Assembly (NCBI RefSeq): GCF_024341905.1
Contig: NZ_BQXY01000008.1
Span: 62,001-126,000 of the forward strand
Length of the DNA stretch: 64,000 bases
DNA from: Clostridium folliculivorans
GTDB lineage: Bacteria > Bacillota > Clostridia > Clostridiales > Clostridiaceae
Reading direction: 5' to 3'
This document shows, in pieces, positions 36,962-46,659 of this stretch. The translations under genes and the position numbers were made by a program. The notes under the pieces were generated by a model. The model worked only from the letters and a program-made list of their open reading frames with translations. It had not been told where the DNA came from and did not search any database. The first letter of the stretch is position 1, and each line of letters starts with the position of its first letter.

Positions 36962-39900
36962 TTGAAAAGAAATAAGTATAATAAGTTTATGAAGATGTTA
37001 TCAATTATAATGACTTTTCTTTCTGTGTTAACAGTTAATCCAAGTTTAACTAAAGCAGTAACAATTGCTCAAGCTGAAGAATTATCCTATCATGGATTAA
37101 AAGGTGACTATTATAAATGTAGTTCTACAACTGCTGCAGATTTTGCAAGTTTAGTATCTACCAATATAGATGAAAATATAAACTTTTATAGTGCTTTTAC
37201 TGATGTACTTAAAGCACGTACTGGACAAACTGAGGGATGTGCAGTGAGATGGACAGGAAAGATACAGCCTAAATATAGTGAAGATTATACTTTTTATATG
37301 ATTGGTGATAACGGCTTTAGGCTATGGGTAAATGGTAATTTAATAATTGATCATTGGGTAAATGATTGGGAGGTTCCTCAAACAAGCAGTAAAATTAGCC
37401 TTAATGCAGGAGTTCAATATGATTTTAAACTAGAGTATTTTCAAGCTACTGGTGGAGCGGACCTAAAGCTTCAATGGTCTAGTACAAGCCAACCAAAGCA
37501 GGTTGTACCAGTAGAATGCTTTTATCAACCAGAAGGTAGTCAAGTACCTATAGTAACGGCTTCTGTAGAACCAGTGACAGGAACTTGTCAGCAATATGCA
37601 CATCCAAATCTACCAAGTACTGTAACTGTAGATTATAGTGATGGTACAAAAAGACAGCTTCCTGTAGCTTGGGATTTTGGTGATGCATCATTATTTTCTG
37701 AGGTTGGAAATGTAGTAGTGACTGGTACAGTGTCAGGCACAACAGCAGAAGCTATAGCTAATGTAAGTGTGACACCATATGTGCAATGGGAAAAGCAACA
37801 GGCTCCTTTAATGACAAAATGGTCAGCAGATGTGACTACTGATAATGCTCTTCCTGATTATCCAAGAATGCAGATGCAAAGAACTGAGTGGCAGAATCTA
37901 AATGGATTATGGCAATTTCAAGAAGGAACTGCAAGTGATCCAGTACCGACAGGAAGGAACTTAACAAGGAAAATACTTGTTCCATATCCTATGGAATCAG
38001 CTTTATCAGGAATTATGGCTCATTATGATTATTCTTGGTATAGAAGGATTTTCACTTTGCCTCAAAATTGGAATGGTAAGAAAATAATCATAAACTTTGG
38101 TGCAGTGGATTGGCAATCTGAAGTATTTGTAAATGGTACAAGTGTAGGTATTCATAAAGGTGGTTATGATCCATTTAGCTATGACATCACTCCATACTTA
38201 AAAGCAACAGGAGAACAAGAATTAATTGTAAAAGTTTATGATCCAACAGATGCTGCTGGAGAGCCAAGAGGAAAGCAGACCTTACATCAAGGTGGAATTA
38301 TGTATACATCAACTAGTGGAATTTGGCAAACTGCTTGGCTTGAGCCAGTTGCAGCATCTTCAAGTATAGATAATTTAAAGATTGAGCCAGATGTGGATGG
38401 AGGAAGACTTAAACTTACAGTAAATACAACAGGAGTAGCTGATGGAACTGTAGTTACTGCTACAGCTTATGATGGAGCAACGATTGCAGGTGAGGTAGAT
38501 GGTAGTCCAAACACATCCTTATATATCCCAATTACAAACGCTAAGTTATGGTCTCCAGACAATCCGTTCCTTTATGATCTTAAAGTAGATTTAAAGAAAG
38601 ACTCAACAGTTATAGATACAGTAAAGAGCTATTTTGGAATGCGTAAGATATCCATGAATCAAGTAAATGGAGTAAATAAGATATTTTTAAACAATAAGGA
38701 AACCTTCATGATGGGGCCTTTGGATCAAGGGTTCTGGCCTGATGGACTTTATACAGCTCCTACCGATGCAGCTTTAAAGTCTGATATCGAACAGGAAAAA
38801 GCTTTAGGTTTTAATATGGTAAGAAAACACATAAAGGTAGAGCCAGCTCGTTGGTATTATTGGGCTGATAAATTAGGGATTTTAGTTTGGCAGGACATGC
38901 CATCTGCTGACTCCTATATGAGCAATCCTCCTCCAGTAGATAAACCACAGTATGAATTGGAACTACAACGTATGGTGCAGACCCATTGGAATAGCCCATC
39001 AATCATCATGTGGTGTGTATTTAACGAAGAGCAAGGCCAGTACGATCCAGCACGACTTGTAGGACTTGTGGCAGGTATTGATTCCTCTAGATTAATAAAT
39101 CAAGGAAGTGGAGGACCATATGCAAATGCAGGAAACATTTATGATGTTCATAGCTATCCACCTCCAGCATGCCCAAATAGTTCAACTCAAATTAATGTTT
39201 GCGGAGAATATGGCGGTATAGGATTTAAGATTCCTCAGCATCAATGGAATGAAGCTCTCTCAGCAAGTTATATTATGGTAAATAATGCTGATGACTTAAC
39301 TAACTTATATGATACCTATGCAAATAACCTTCTATCTTATAAGACAAATAATGGATTAAGTGCAGCAGTGTATACTGAGATAACTGATGTAGAAAATGAA
39401 GTGAATGGTTTAATGACTTATGACAGACAGATGAAATGCGACGTAAATAAGATTAAGACATCCAATGAAAAGGTTGTTAATAAACTTTCTTATTATAGTG
39501 AAGTATTACCTACTTCAAAATCACAAAAGCAGACTTGGAAGTATACTACAGCAAATACAGCATCAGATTGGTATTCTTCAGGTTTCGATGATTCTACATG
39601 GACTTCAGCTCAAGGTGGCTTTGGTACAACAATGACTCCAGGAATCGCTATTGGAACAAATTGGGACACCTCAGATATATGGATGCGTAAGAGTTTTAAT
39701 CCTGGAAACATCACAAATGACGAAATAAATGGCCTATGCTTTAATCTATTCCATGATGAAGCTAGTGAGATTTATATAAATGGAGTACTTGCAGGAACAG
39801 CAACAGGATATTCAACAGATTATGTATTGCTAGATATGAATGATGCTGCTAAGAAGGCAATTAAGATTAATGAAAATAATGTTATTGCAGTTCATTGCCA

Positions 39901-41560
39901 TCAGACAACAGGAGGACAAGGGATTGATGTAGGGATAGGAAAGAGAGTTCTTACTGACAAACCTATAACTAGCACAAGCTTTAGTGACAACTTTGATAAT
40001 GGAAATGCAAATCAGTGGAATACCTTTGGAGGAAGCTGGTCTGTAGCAGATGGAAAGTATGGAGTTTTAGCAAATAGTGGCGGAAAGTCTATAGCCCAAA
40101 ATACTAATTTTTCAGACTTTACCTATGAGACAGATATAACCTTAGGGAATATTCAAACTAACAACAATGCAGGAGTATTATTTAGGTTAAGCAGTCCAGG
40201 GGTAGGAGCTGATAACTATAAAGGGTATTATGCTGGACTAGGAAAGAATGGAGATGTTCCTGGAGTAGTACTAGGTAAATCAAACGGTTCTTGGACATTT
40301 TTGGCTACTGAACCAATGACTATTGAAGCAGGAAAAAGCTATCATATGAAGGTAGTTGCTATTGGATCAAGTATAAAAATTTATGTAGATAATATGGATA
40401 CCCCTATAATAGATAAAGTTGATACAAGCTATATTTCTGGATCTATAGGTTTAAGAACTTGGAATGTTGATGCTAGGTATGATAATATTTCTGCAGCGGC
40501 TTATGTTCCAAAGCATACAGAGGCAGCTTTAAGTGATTTAAAGGTTGGTGGGACAACAATAACAGGCTTTGATGAAAATATCACTACTTACAATGTAGAA
40601 CTACCAGCAGGTACAATAGCAGTACCAGAAATAAATGCAGTGGTAAAGGATGCAGGTAAAGCAGTAGCTGTGGTAACAAAACCAGAAGCATTGCCAGGAA
40701 CTGCTAAGATAGTGGTAACAGCAGAAGATGGAGTAACAACTAAGACTTACACCATTAACTTTACAGTGCAGATTCCAAAGGATACAGATGCAACCTTGAA
40801 GAGTATAAGTATAGATGGTAAAAATTTAGAAGGCTTTGATCCAAGTAAAAAAGAATATAGTGTTACACTGCCTTCTGGAACAACAAAGATTCCTGTGGTT
40901 TCTGCAGAAGCAGTAAAGGCTGTGGAAACAGTAAATATAACTCAAGCAGATACAGTAAATGGATCGGCTACTATAAAAGTGACAGCAGAAGATGGAGTTA
41001 ATATTAATGCTTATACTGTTAAGTTTGTAGTTGCTTCTAAGAATGATGCTACCTTAACTAAGATAACTGTAGATGGCAAGGCAATTCCTGAGTTTAAAGG
41101 TGATTTAATTACTATAGTGACTATTCCATATACAACTAAGGAACCTGTTATAACTGCAACTACAACTGATGCCAATGCAAAGATAAATATAAAACAAGCT
41201 GGTTGCTTGAGTTCTTTTGCAGCTATTCACGTAACTTCTGCAGATGGAAGAAATCATAGAACCTATACATTGTACTTTAAAATGCTGCCAAATACAGATG
41301 CATCTCTAAGTAGAATATGTGTAGGAGATAAGGAAATAGGTAATTTCAATCCAGATGTTTTGGAGTATACCTACAAGCTGACTTCAGGAACTAATAGAGT
41401 ACCATTTGTTACTGCAAAGGCTAATGATCATAGAGGGATAAATGGTGCACAACTCACTATTAAACAAGCTTGCAAAGTAGGAGAAAAAGCAGTAATAACC
41501 GTAACAGCAGCTGATGGGAAAACAATAAGGAAGTACACTGTGACCTTCATTGGAGCGTAG
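36962..41560 (+). CDS. Secreted multidomain glycoside hydrolase family 2
   Basis: A protein of 1532 residues with a signal peptide (residues 1-~33). Domains in order: PA14 (~45-165, FYMIGDNGFRLWVNG), a Big4-like domain (~195-270), GH2 sugar-binding domain (~310-450, TEWQNLNGLWQFQEG and VDWQSEVFVNGTSVG), GH2 immunoglobulin-like domain, TIM barrel (~560-800) with acid/base Glu in MWCVFNEEQGQYD and nucleophile Glu in VCGEYGG, a second galactose-binding-like domain (~840-990), a laminin-G/DUF1080-like domain (~1005-1175), and four cadherin-like beta-sandwich repeats (~1185-1530). GH2 enzymes act on beta-galactosides, mannosides or glucuronides; the exact substrate is open. There is no sorting signal. 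The start is TTG 36962 after AGGGGG; no better codon exists upstream. Confidence 0.92.
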   Translation: MKRNKYNKFMKMLSIIMTFLSVLTVNPSLTKAVTIAQAEELSYHGLKGDYYKCSSTTAADFASLVSTNIDENINFYSAFTDVLKARTGQTEGCAVRWTGKIQPKYSEDYTFYMIGDNGFRLWVNGNLIIDHWVNDWEVPQTSSKISLNAGVQYDFKLEYFQATGGADLKLQWSSTSQPKQVVPVECFYQPEGSQVPIVTASVEPVTGTCQQYAHPNLPSTVTVDYSDGTKRQLPVAWDFGDASLFSEVGNVVVTGTVSGTTAEAIANVSVTPYVQWEKQQAPLMTKWSADVTTDNALPDYPRMQMQRTEWQNLNGLWQFQEGTASDPVPTGRNLTRKILVPYPMESALSGIMAHYDYSWYRRIFTLPQNWNGKKIIINFGAVDWQSEVFVNGTSVGIHKGGYDPFSYDITPYLKATGEQELIVKVYDPTDAAGEPRGKQTLHQGGIMYTSTSGIWQTAWLEPVAASSSIDNLKIEPDVDGGRLKLTVNTTGVADGTVVTATAYDGATIAGEVDGSPNTSLYIPITNAKLWSPDNPFLYDLKVDLKKDSTVIDTVKSYFGMRKISMNQVNGVNKIFLNNKETFMMGPLDQGFWPDGLYTAPTDAALKSDIEQEKALGFNMVRKHIKVEPARWYYWADKLGILVWQDMPSADSYMSNPPPVDKPQYELELQRMVQTHWNSPSIIMWCVFNEEQGQYDPARLVGLVAGIDSSRLINQGSGGPYANAGNIYDVHSYPPPACPNSSTQINVCGEYGGIGFKIPQHQWNEALSASYIMVNNADDLTNLYDTYANNLLSYKTNNGLSAAVYTEITDVENEVNGLMTYDRQMKCDVNKIKTSNEKVVNKLSYYSEVLPTSKSQKQTWKYTTANTASDWYSSGFDDSTWTSAQGGFGTTMTPGIAIGTNWDTSDIWMRKSFNPGNITNDEINGLCFNLFHDEASEIYINGVLAGTATGYSTDYVLLDMNDAAKKAIKINENNVIAVHCHQTTGGQGIDVGIGKRVLTDKPITSTSFSDNFDNGNANQWNTFGGSWSVADGKYGVLANSGGKSIAQNTNFSDFTYETDITLGNIQTNNNAGVLFRLSSPGVGADNYKGYYAGLGKNGDVPGVVLGKSNGSWTFLATEPMTIEAGKSYHMKVVAIGSSIKIYVDNMDTPIIDKVDTSYISGSIGLRTWNVDARYDNISAAAYVPKHTEAALSDLKVGGTTITGFDENITTYNVELPAGTIAVPEINAVVKDAGKAVAVVTKPEALPGTAKIVVTAEDGVTTKTYTINFTVQIPKDTDATLKSISIDGKNLEGFDPSKKEYSVTLPSGTTKIPVVSAEAVKAVETVNITQADTVNGSATIKVTAEDGVNINAYTVKFVVASKNDATLTKITVDGKAIPEFKGDLITIVTIPYTTKEPVITATTTDANAKINIKQAGCLSSFAAIHVTSADGRNHRTYTLYFKMLPNTDASLSRICVGDKEIGNFNPDVLEYTYKLTSGTNRVPFVTAKANDHRGINGAQLTIKQACKVGEKAVITVTAADGKTIRKYTVTFIGA

Positions 41561-41638
41561 TAACTAGAACTAAACAAAGATTTATAAGTAATCTTTGAGA
41601 CATCAATAGATTTTTAGATAATTTATAATAAATTAATT

Positions 41639-41686
41639 AAGGAGTATGGATATTTTAGTTAGGCTAAAATGTCTATACTCCTTTTA
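41639..41686 (+). terminator. Terminator after GH2
   Basis: The stem AAGGAGTATGGATATTTTAG pairs with CTAAAATGTCTATACTCCTT with few mismatches and is followed by TTTTAAT. Confidence 0.9.
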
Positions 41687-41845
41687 ATGTAAATAAGATT
41701 GCTTTAGCTATTTTTATATATCATAAATTGAACAATACAAGAGGTTTAAGAAATTAAAGTATTGAGCTATAATAAATAGGTATGTATTATTCAGTTCTAT
41801 GACCTTATGTGGCTAAATAAAAATAGATTGTTGCATTTTACTAGT

Positions 41846-41885
41846 TTAAGGTACTGTGTCGCAATTAATTGACTTGAATATAAAA
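41846..41885 (+). repeat. Dispersed hairpin element, partial copy F
   Basis: TTTAAGGTACTGTGTCGCAA and the following TTAATTGACTTG resemble the middle of copy C and partial copy G. The enclosing stem and tail are missing. It lies about 40 bp before the YitT gene. Confidence 0.35.
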
Positions 41886-41923
41886 AGTTTATATATAACA
41901 AAATATTTAAGGAGAAATATTCG

Positions 41924-42787
41924 ATGATTAAGAGATACTCAGCTATATTGAAGAATATATTATTAATTTTACTGGGAAATACAATATATGCTATGGCAGT
42001 TACTATGTTTATACTTCCAACTGGATTAATTACAGGTGGGACAACCGGGCTAGCACTGCTATTTTATCATCAGCTCAATGTGCCTATTACTATATTTGTT
42101 TCTATATTTAATATAAGTATGTTTGTATTAGGAGCAGTGATTCTCGGAAAGAAATTTGCATTTACTACACTTATTAGTACTTTCTATTATCCTTTTATTT
42201 TAGGAGTTTTGCAGACTATTCCTGAATTAAAAAATATGACTTCTGACCATCTACTTGCAACAATCTATGCAGGAATAATGATCGGATTTAGTATAGGGAT
42301 AGTAATAAAAGCAGGTGCATCTACAGGAGGGATGGACATACCTCCTCTTGTATTAAACAAAAAACTTGGGTTTCCAGTATCAGCGGTAATGTATGCATTA
42401 GATTTTACTATACTTCTGTCTCAAATACTTTTTGCTAATAAAGAGCAGGTTCTATATGGAATTTTATTAGTGTTAATTTATACAGTAGTGCTCGATAAAG
42501 TCTTATTACTTGGTCAGTCAAGAACTCAGGTTAAGATTATAAGTGATAAGTATGAAGAAATTAATCAAATGATTATTAAGTACCTTGATAGAGGATCTAC
42601 TTTAATCCAAGCTGAAACAGGTTATTGTCATAATAACAATTTGGTTGTACTCACTGTAATCTCAAATCGTGAACTTTCTAAGCTAAATGAACTTGTTAAT
42701 TCTGTAGATCCTAAAGCCTTTATGATTATTAATAGGGTTAATGAAGTAAAAGGCAGAGGATTTACTATGGAGAAGTATTATATATAA
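41924..42787 (+). CDS. YitT family membrane protein with C-terminal DUF2179 domain
   Basis: A protein of 287 residues. Five to six helices in the N-terminal 205 residues include FILPTGLITGGTTGLALLFY and GIVIKAGASTGGMDIPPLVL, both diagnostic of the YitT/YpjC/YqfU family. The soluble C-terminal part (~210-287; LDRGSTLIQAETGYCHNNNL and FMIINRVNEVKGRGFT) is DUF2179. No biochemical function is settled; transport is usually assumed. AAGGAG precedes the ATG, and a strong terminator follows. It is unrelated in function to its neighbours as far as can be seen. Confidence 0.9.
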   Translation: MIKRYSAILKNILLILLGNTIYAMAVTMFILPTGLITGGTTGLALLFYHQLNVPITIFVSIFNISMFVLGAVILGKKFAFTTLISTFYYPFILGVLQTIPELKNMTSDHLLATIYAGIMIGFSIGIVIKAGASTGGMDIPPLVLNKKLGFPVSAVMYALDFTILLSQILFANKEQVLYGILLVLIYTVVLDKVLLLGQSRTQVKIISDKYEEINQMIIKYLDRGSTLIQAETGYCHNNNLVVLTVISNRELSKLNELVNSVDPKAFMIINRVNEVKGRGFTMEKYYI

Positions 42788-42855
42788 ATATGATTTGCAG
42801 CAATGACATACCTTCATAATTAAGAGAAGCTAATATTACTTATATTTAGAAAAAT

Positions 42856-42900
42856 AAAAATCATGTATGAAGTTGATTAATCCTTCACACATGATTTTTT
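42856..42900. terminator. Bidirectional terminator between yitT-like and greA
   Basis: AAAAATCATGTATGAAG pairs with CTTCACACATGATTTTT (42883-42899). Both strands have a T run after the stem, which suits the convergent genes. Confidence 0.9.
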
Positions 42901-42924
42901 AATTAAGTATAATTTAACTTTTTA

Positions 42925-43395
42925 TTATTCCTGAAATACCTCTAATATCTCTACGTTATAATTTTCACCAGGAGCATTAACTTCAACAACATCTCCAGCC
43001 TTCTTACCGGATAACGCTTTTCCTAAGTCAGATTCGATACTTATCATCATATTATCAGGATCTAAATCCATTGTAGTTACTAAGGTTACAACAGTCTCAA
43101 AATCATCTTCTATGAATTTAACTTTGGCTTTACTATTAAGTCCTAATACTGATTTATCTATGCTTTCATCATCTACAATAATGGCTGTTGAAATCATAGT
43201 CATTAAGTATTGAATTCTATTGTCATTTTCTCTATAGTTAGCACAAGCTTCCTTGTACTCTGCATTTTCCGATCTATCACCATGTGCAGCTGCTTCTAAC
43301 TTTTCTCTTGCAATTTCAGCTCTTTTTGTAGTGAGTCTATATTCTAATTCTTCTTGTAATTTTCTCATGTTTTCAGCTGTTAATGTGTTGTTCAT
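42925..43395 (-). CDS. greA: Transcription elongation factor GreA
   Basis: The 156 residues are the normal length. The N-terminal coiled coil (ENMRKLQEELEYRLTTKRAE) ends at the acidic tip GDRSENAEYKEAC, whose Asp and Glu position the metal for transcript cleavage in a stalled RNA polymerase. The C-terminal FKBP-like domain ends with LGKALSGKKAGDVVEVNAPG. It rescues backtracked RNA polymerase by stimulating RNA cleavage. GGAGGATA precedes the ATG. It is a single-gene unit. The sequence is somewhat divergent in the C-terminal half, so a second greA copy elsewhere is possible. Confidence 0.93.
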   Translation of the reverse strand: MNNTLTAENMRKLQEELEYRLTTKRAEIAREKLEAAAHGDRSENAEYKEACANYRENDNRIQYLMTMISTAIIVDDESIDKSVLGLNSKAKVKFIEDDFETVVTLVTTMDLDPDNMMISIESDLGKALSGKKAGDVVEVNAPGENYNVEILEVFQE

Positions 43396-43532
43396 AAAAT
43401 AAGTTATCCTCCAATGAAATTATTATATTAATATTATATAACAAAATAGAAAAAACAAAAGATACTATGCTAATAATATCAATTTTTGCTATCAATCATT
43501 TGATATTATTTTTACCTTCAAACTTTTCTAAT

Positions 43533-43640
43533 GAATTGGTACATCCATAAACTGATTTAATCCAAAACCTATTTTCAAAACTCCGCTGGGTTCCGGGAGG
43601 AGAATTCGAAAGCGCAAATATAAAAGTACTATCAAGTTAA
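43533..43640 (+). repeat. Decayed palindromic element remnant (copy 6)
   Basis: AATTGGTACATCCATAAA is followed by ATCCAAAACCTATTTTCAAA and the inner ACTCCGCTGGGTTCC...GGAGGAGAATT. The core matches the family, but the right end has decayed and the left end looks like the right end of another copy. Confidence 0.55.
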
Positions 43641-43669
43641 TTGACTATTATTGGTAAAAGCAATATAAT
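43641..43669 (+). promoter_or_regulatory. Sigma-A promoter of the AraC-GH39 leader
   Basis: TTGACT (43641-43646), 17-base spacer, TATAAT (43664-43669). The design and spacing are identical to the promoter at 52243-52271. Confidence 0.85.
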
Positions 43670-43685
43670 GATCTTATCATTATAA

Positions 43686-43699
43686 ATTAAACGCTTACA
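43686..43699 (+). promoter_or_regulatory. cre-like site overlapping early transcribed region
   Basis: ATTAAACGCTTACA matches TGWAANCGNTNWCA at 12 of 14 positions and lies about +10 from the expected transcript start, where CcpA binding would block the polymerase. Confidence 0.5.
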
Positions 43700-43709
43700 T
43701 GAAATTGTT

Positions 43710-43739
43710 GGATTGTAACTGACTTGATCAGGCGAGACC
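43710..43739 (+). promoter_or_regulatory. RAT site for a BglG/LicT-family antiterminator
   Basis: The 30-base sequence begins GGATTGTAACTGA and ends TCAGGCGAGACC, matching ribonucleic antiterminator sites of bgl/lic operons (GGATTGTTACTG...CAGGCAAAACC). Its last five bases lie inside the terminator stem, so the two folds exclude each other. Confidence 0.88.
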
Positions 43740-43795
43740 TTCATTAATAAGAAGCAGGATGAAACCTATCTTTTTATTAATAGAGGTCTTTTTTA
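43735..43795 (+). terminator. Conditional terminator of the AraC-GH39 leader
   Basis: AGACCTTCATTAATAAGAAG pairs with CTTTTTATTAATAGAGGTCT and is followed by a T run. It overlaps the RAT site, the hallmark of LicT-type antitermination. Confidence 0.88.
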
Positions 43796-43857
43796 CTATA
43801 TAGGAAAATATAAAATTTTAATACAAAATTATTTATAGATATAATGGGGGGATATTA

Positions 43858-46326
43858 ATGAGATATACAAATGAGATTATAGATACGATAGGAGAAATTC
43901 CGGTTAAACTATATATTGAAAGCATTAAAACCTCAAGTTACTACTTAAATCCAAAGCTAATTTTGATATTTGTTATTAAAGGTGAAGTTCTTATAAAGCA
44001 AGGAGACAAAGGTTATAAACTAAGAGAAGAAGATATTATTTTAATTAATCCAAACATAATGTACAGTATTGATAGTTCAAGTACTAATCAAATCTATATT
44101 TTAGAAATAGACTCTAAATATTTTAATAATTTATATAGTAACTTTAGTGATTTGATACTTGAAGTAAACTCCTTAAATATTGATGAAGTCAATATGCAAG
44201 ATTATAAAAATATTAAAGGTATAATTATAAAGCTACTAGAGGTATGTTTAAATAAACAAAATGGATATTTATTATTAGCAAAACATTTAATAATGGAACT
44301 CATAGTACTACTAATTAATAAGTTTACCGTTGATAAAATAGAGAATACATTTTCTATAAATCATGATGATGAAAGGATAAACAGTATTATAAAGTTTGTA
44401 CTTACTCATTATAAAGAGAAAATAAGTTTACAGGATATTTCACAATATATGCATTTAAATTCTCAATATATATCTAGATATTTTTCAAAACAAATGGGCA
44501 TTCCTCTAAACGCTTTTATTAGTAATGTACGATTAGAAGAGTCTATAAAGGATTTGGTACTATCGGATAAAAAAATTACTTTTATTGCATTAGAAAATGG
44601 ATTTCCAAATTTAAAATCTTACTTTAAGGCTTTTAAAGAAATCTATGGCATGACTCCTTCAAAATATAGAAATATTTACTTAAATGAAATAAAAGAAAAT
44701 TTACTGGAATTAGATTTTTCTAAGTTTAATTTACAGAATATATCAAACAACGAAAACGATAAACTTAGGTTATTACCTGAAAAAAAACAAAGCTATGTAA
44801 TTGACTTAAATTCTTCAGTGAGTACCTTGGATAAGAGTTGGAAAAAGATTTTAGCTTTTGGTAGGGCTGCAGAAGGTATGAGGGAAGAGCTAAGAAATCA
44901 ATTGAGATTGGTTCAAAAAGATATAAGCTTTGAATATGTAAGGTTTCATGGAATACTTTCTGATGAGATGCGAGTTTATAGTGAAGATGATCAGGGGAAT
45001 TCAGAATATAACTTTACCTATATTGATGAACTTATAGATTTTTTATTGGAGATAAAGCTTAAACCATTCATAGAACTTGGATATATGCCTGATCAACTTG
45101 CAGCTGAAAAGAAATATATATTTGCATGGAAAGCTAATATTAGTTTTCCTAAAAGCATAAAGAAGTGGAATAAATTAATAAGAAGTTTTGTGAAACATCT
45201 TATAGAAAGATATAGTATTAATGAAGTAGAAAAGTGGTATTTTCAAATTTGTGACCAGTGGAGTTACTTCAATACTGAAGATCAGAAGTATTTTGAATTC
45301 TTCAAAGAAACTTATAGTAGTGTAAAACAGGTTGAAGCCAAGCTAAGAGTTGGAGGGACATTTGATTTGCAACTTTTAGATAAGTATAGTTGCTATTTAA
45401 AAGATGAAAGGATAGCATTAGACTTTATTGCTGTAAGAACTTATTCATTATTGCCAATTGGAAAATCAGATTCACTTGAACTTATTAATAAGTTTGGAAA
45501 GGTGTCAGACAATGAATTAATACTTCAGAATTCTTTAGATTATTGTTTCTACGCTAATGAAAGATTTATTAGTGAGTATATAGATAATTTTGTTAATAAA
45601 ATAGATAAGTATAAATTAGATATAAAAGAGTTTTTTGTTACTGAATGGAATACCACTCCAAGTCAAAAAGACTTATTACATGATACATGCTTCAAGGCTT
45701 CATTCTTCGTAAAAGATATTGTTGCTAATTTTAATAAAGTTGATGGTATGGCATACTGGTCCTTTAGTGATATATTTGAAGAAACTAAAGCAAGTAACAA
45801 TATCTTTCATGGAGGACTTGGCTTTATAACTAACAATGGAATAAAGAAGCCAATCTATTATGCATATCAACTTATGAATAGATTAGGAAATAGCATAATA
45901 AGAAAAGAAAATGATTTCATAGCCACTAAGAATATCAATAATTCTATTCAGATTTTAACATTTAACTATTGTCATTTTATAGATGATAAAAAGCAATGCC
46001 ACTCAAAAGATATTACTTTAAAAAATAGATACCATGTTTTTGATGAAAAAAGTAAAAATATAAGTTTTGTTTTAAAAGGATTGTCTGGAGAAGTAGTGGT
46101 GAAAATATATAGGATTAATAAAGAAAATGGATCAGCTTATGACGAATGGCTTAGAATTGGCGCACCAAAGTCCATGGAAACTGATGAACTTAATTATATT
46201 AAAAATAAATCAATATTCGGATATAGAATGAAGAGTATTGATATCAACGGTGATTTAATAATAAATGAAAAGATGGAACCACATGAAGTTATGTTAATTG
46301 AAATTATACCTGTTAAAAATAGCTAA
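43858..46326 (+). CDS. AraC-family regulator fused to a GH39-like domain lacking the acid/base Glu
   Basis: A protein of 822 residues. N-terminal cupin-like sensor (~15-110, FVIKGEVLIKQGDKGY), then an AraC double helix-turn-helix (~178-280, with ISLQDISQYMHLNSQYISRY and YGMTPSKYRN). The rest (~300-822) is a GH39 beta-xylosidase-like barrel (FEYVRFHGILSDEMRVYSED). The nucleophile is present as Glu596 in FFVTEWNTTPS. The acid/base position, normally Asn-Glu, reads CDQWSYF with Gln467, so normal hydrolysis is unlikely. The barrel probably binds a xylo- or other oligosaccharide as the signal. The protein is cytoplasmic. It has its own RAT-controlled leader and a GGGGGG ribosome site, and a terminator follows its gene. 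Target genes are unknown; the GH1, GH2 and esterase genes nearby are candidates. Confidence 0.88.
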   Translation: MRYTNEIIDTIGEIPVKLYIESIKTSSYYLNPKLILIFVIKGEVLIKQGDKGYKLREEDIILINPNIMYSIDSSSTNQIYILEIDSKYFNNLYSNFSDLILEVNSLNIDEVNMQDYKNIKGIIIKLLEVCLNKQNGYLLLAKHLIMELIVLLINKFTVDKIENTFSINHDDERINSIIKFVLTHYKEKISLQDISQYMHLNSQYISRYFSKQMGIPLNAFISNVRLEESIKDLVLSDKKITFIALENGFPNLKSYFKAFKEIYGMTPSKYRNIYLNEIKENLLELDFSKFNLQNISNNENDKLRLLPEKKQSYVIDLNSSVSTLDKSWKKILAFGRAAEGMREELRNQLRLVQKDISFEYVRFHGILSDEMRVYSEDDQGNSEYNFTYIDELIDFLLEIKLKPFIELGYMPDQLAAEKKYIFAWKANISFPKSIKKWNKLIRSFVKHLIERYSINEVEKWYFQICDQWSYFNTEDQKYFEFFKETYSSVKQVEAKLRVGGTFDLQLLDKYSCYLKDERIALDFIAVRTYSLLPIGKSDSLELINKFGKVSDNELILQNSLDYCFYANERFISEYIDNFVNKIDKYKLDIKEFFVTEWNTTPSQKDLLHDTCFKASFFVKDIVANFNKVDGMAYWSFSDIFEETKASNNIFHGGLGFITNNGIKKPIYYAYQLMNRLGNSIIRKENDFIATKNINNSIQILTFNYCHFIDDKKQCHSKDITLKNRYHVFDEKSKNISFVLKGLSGEVVVKIYRINKENGSAYDEWLRIGAPKSMETDELNYIKNKSIFGYRMKSIDINGDLIINEKMEPHEVMLIEIIPVKNS

Positions 46327-46329
46327 ATA

Positions 46330-46375
46330 TATTGGAACTGTTAAAGTAACCTGTTGAATATAGCCAATACATTAA
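46330..46375 (+). repeat. Dispersed hairpin element, divergent copy D
   Basis: TATTGG (46330-46335) pairs with CCAATA (46364-46369) around AACTGTTAAAGTAACCTGTT. It is shorter than copies A, B and E but keeps the CTGTTAAAG core and an enclosing stem. Confidence 0.4.
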
Positions 46376-46411
46376 TTAAATAATTAGAAAAAAGTATATA
46401 AAATGTTGAAG

Positions 46412-46443
46412 AAATAGAGTGTTGAAAAACGCTCTATTTTTTT
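46412..46443 (+). terminator. Terminator after the AraC-GH39 gene
   Basis: AAATAGAGTGTT (46412-46423) pairs with AACGCTCTATTT (46428-46439) around GAAA, followed by a T run. Confidence 0.9.
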
Positions 46444-46659
46444 ACTGGAGAAGAGGTGTGTAAACTTGTTCCATTTTTTGACTTTTATGTAGTGAAAATA
46501 ATTTAAATTTCTTAGTTTATAAAAAATAAGGCAAGAAACAATAATAAAACGGTATGTAAAAATCTATAAATGGAAAGCTTTACAATTGTATGAAATATAT
46601 AATTAATTTGCTGAGAAGTTATGAAGGCTTGGCATTTCAAAATGGGGCAGGAGACATAT

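Noticed and set aside
46567..46590. cre-like TGGAAAGCTTTACA upstream of the sortase gene
   Set aside because: The central CG, the most conserved part of cre, is GC here.
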